5,747 nt of DNA from Ramlibacter sp. Lineage in GTDB: Bacteria > Pseudomonadota > Gammaproteobacteria > Burkholderiales > Burkholderiaceae_C. The stretch covers positions 1 through 5,747 of the forward strand of contig JAJNBO010000190.1 in NCBI GenBank assembly GCA_021156245.1. Reading direction: 5' to 3'. Shown here piece after piece: positions 5,689-5,747 of the stretch. The number at the start of each line of letters is the position of its first letter. The first letter of the stretch is position 1. Under the pieces are notes generated by a model. That model made no database searches. It worked only from the letters and a program-made list of their open reading frames with translations, and was not told the origin of the DNA. The translations under genes and the position numbers were made by a program.

Positions 5689-5747
5689 TTGAAACTCTTC
5701 TACGGCTGGCGCATCGCAGCAGCGGGCGCCGGGATCCAGCTCCTTCA
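5689..5747 (+). CDS. Start of a probable MFS transporter, cut by the right window edge
   Basis: From TTG 5689 the frame reads M(L)KLFYGWRIAAAGAGIQLL and runs off the window. The aromatic FYGWR motif followed by a Gly/Ala/Ile helix is characteristic of the N-terminus of major facilitator superfamily carriers of the oxalate/formate and monocarboxylate type, where it leads into the first membrane helix. The substrate cannot be inferred. The start is uncertain: TTG gives the family-like KLFYGW beginning, while an in-frame GTG at 5668 would add seven residues (VHRHRHA). Neither has a good Shine-Dalgarno; a G-run at 5649-5653 is 14 nt before GTG 5668. It diverges from the five-gene operon and shares about 220 nt of control region, in which I saw no convincing + strand promoter. 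Confidence 0.6.
   Translation, partial: MKLFYGWRIAAAGAGIQLL

Noticed and set aside
5468..5692. Open frames in the intergenic region on both strands (minus extension to 5662; + 5396-5692)
   Set aside because: The minus extension precedes a clear signal peptide with a strong ribosome site, and the + frame overlaps the signal-peptide region antisense. Neither looks protein-like.

Overview
This is a GC-rich bacterial window. GC-ending codons dominate every gene called. The divergent transporter start (Phe-Tyr-Gly-Trp-Arg) and the DUF4124-type secreted protein are both common in Betaproteobacteria, so a Burkholderiales-type genome is the best guess. This is inference, because no rRNA, tRNA or lineage marker gene is present.

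Layout from right to left. The right edge (5689-5747, + strand) holds the first codons of a probable major facilitator superfamily transporter. Positions 5468-5688 form a divergent intergenic region. It contains a -10-like hexamer, a perfect 8-bp inverted repeat overlapping the predicted transcription start, and a strong Shine-Dalgarno sequence, all serving the minus strand. Five tightly packed genes then run leftward on the minus strand: a 208-aa secreted Cys-rich protein with a DUF4124-like N-terminus (4841-5467); a 645-aa protein with an N-terminal membrane anchor (2907-4844); a 164-aa secreted protein (2396-2890); a 482-aa membrane-anchored protein with a GTG start (951-2399); and a 263-aa protein with three membrane helices and a Cys-rich tail (154-945). 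Junctions are a 4-bp ATGA overlap, a 16-nt gap, a 4-bp GTGA overlap and a 5-nt gap, which strongly suggests one polycistronic, translationally coupled operon. Positions 83-153 hold an imperfect hairpin, and the left edge (1-82) probably holds the first codons of another minus-strand gene.

Apart from the short DUF4124-like segment, I recognise no family in the five operon proteins. All five have an export or membrane-anchor signal, and all have even numbers of predicted extracytoplasmic cysteines (12, 10, 2, 6, 6, if one Cys at a membrane edge is excluded). The operon therefore looks like a set of disulfide-bonded envelope proteins, possibly a complex at the inner-membrane/periplasm face. The most distinctive signal is a 40-residue-period tandem Cys motif in the last protein, with a weaker echo in the first. 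No enzyme active site, nucleotide-binding motif, mobile element, CRISPR array or RNA gene was seen.
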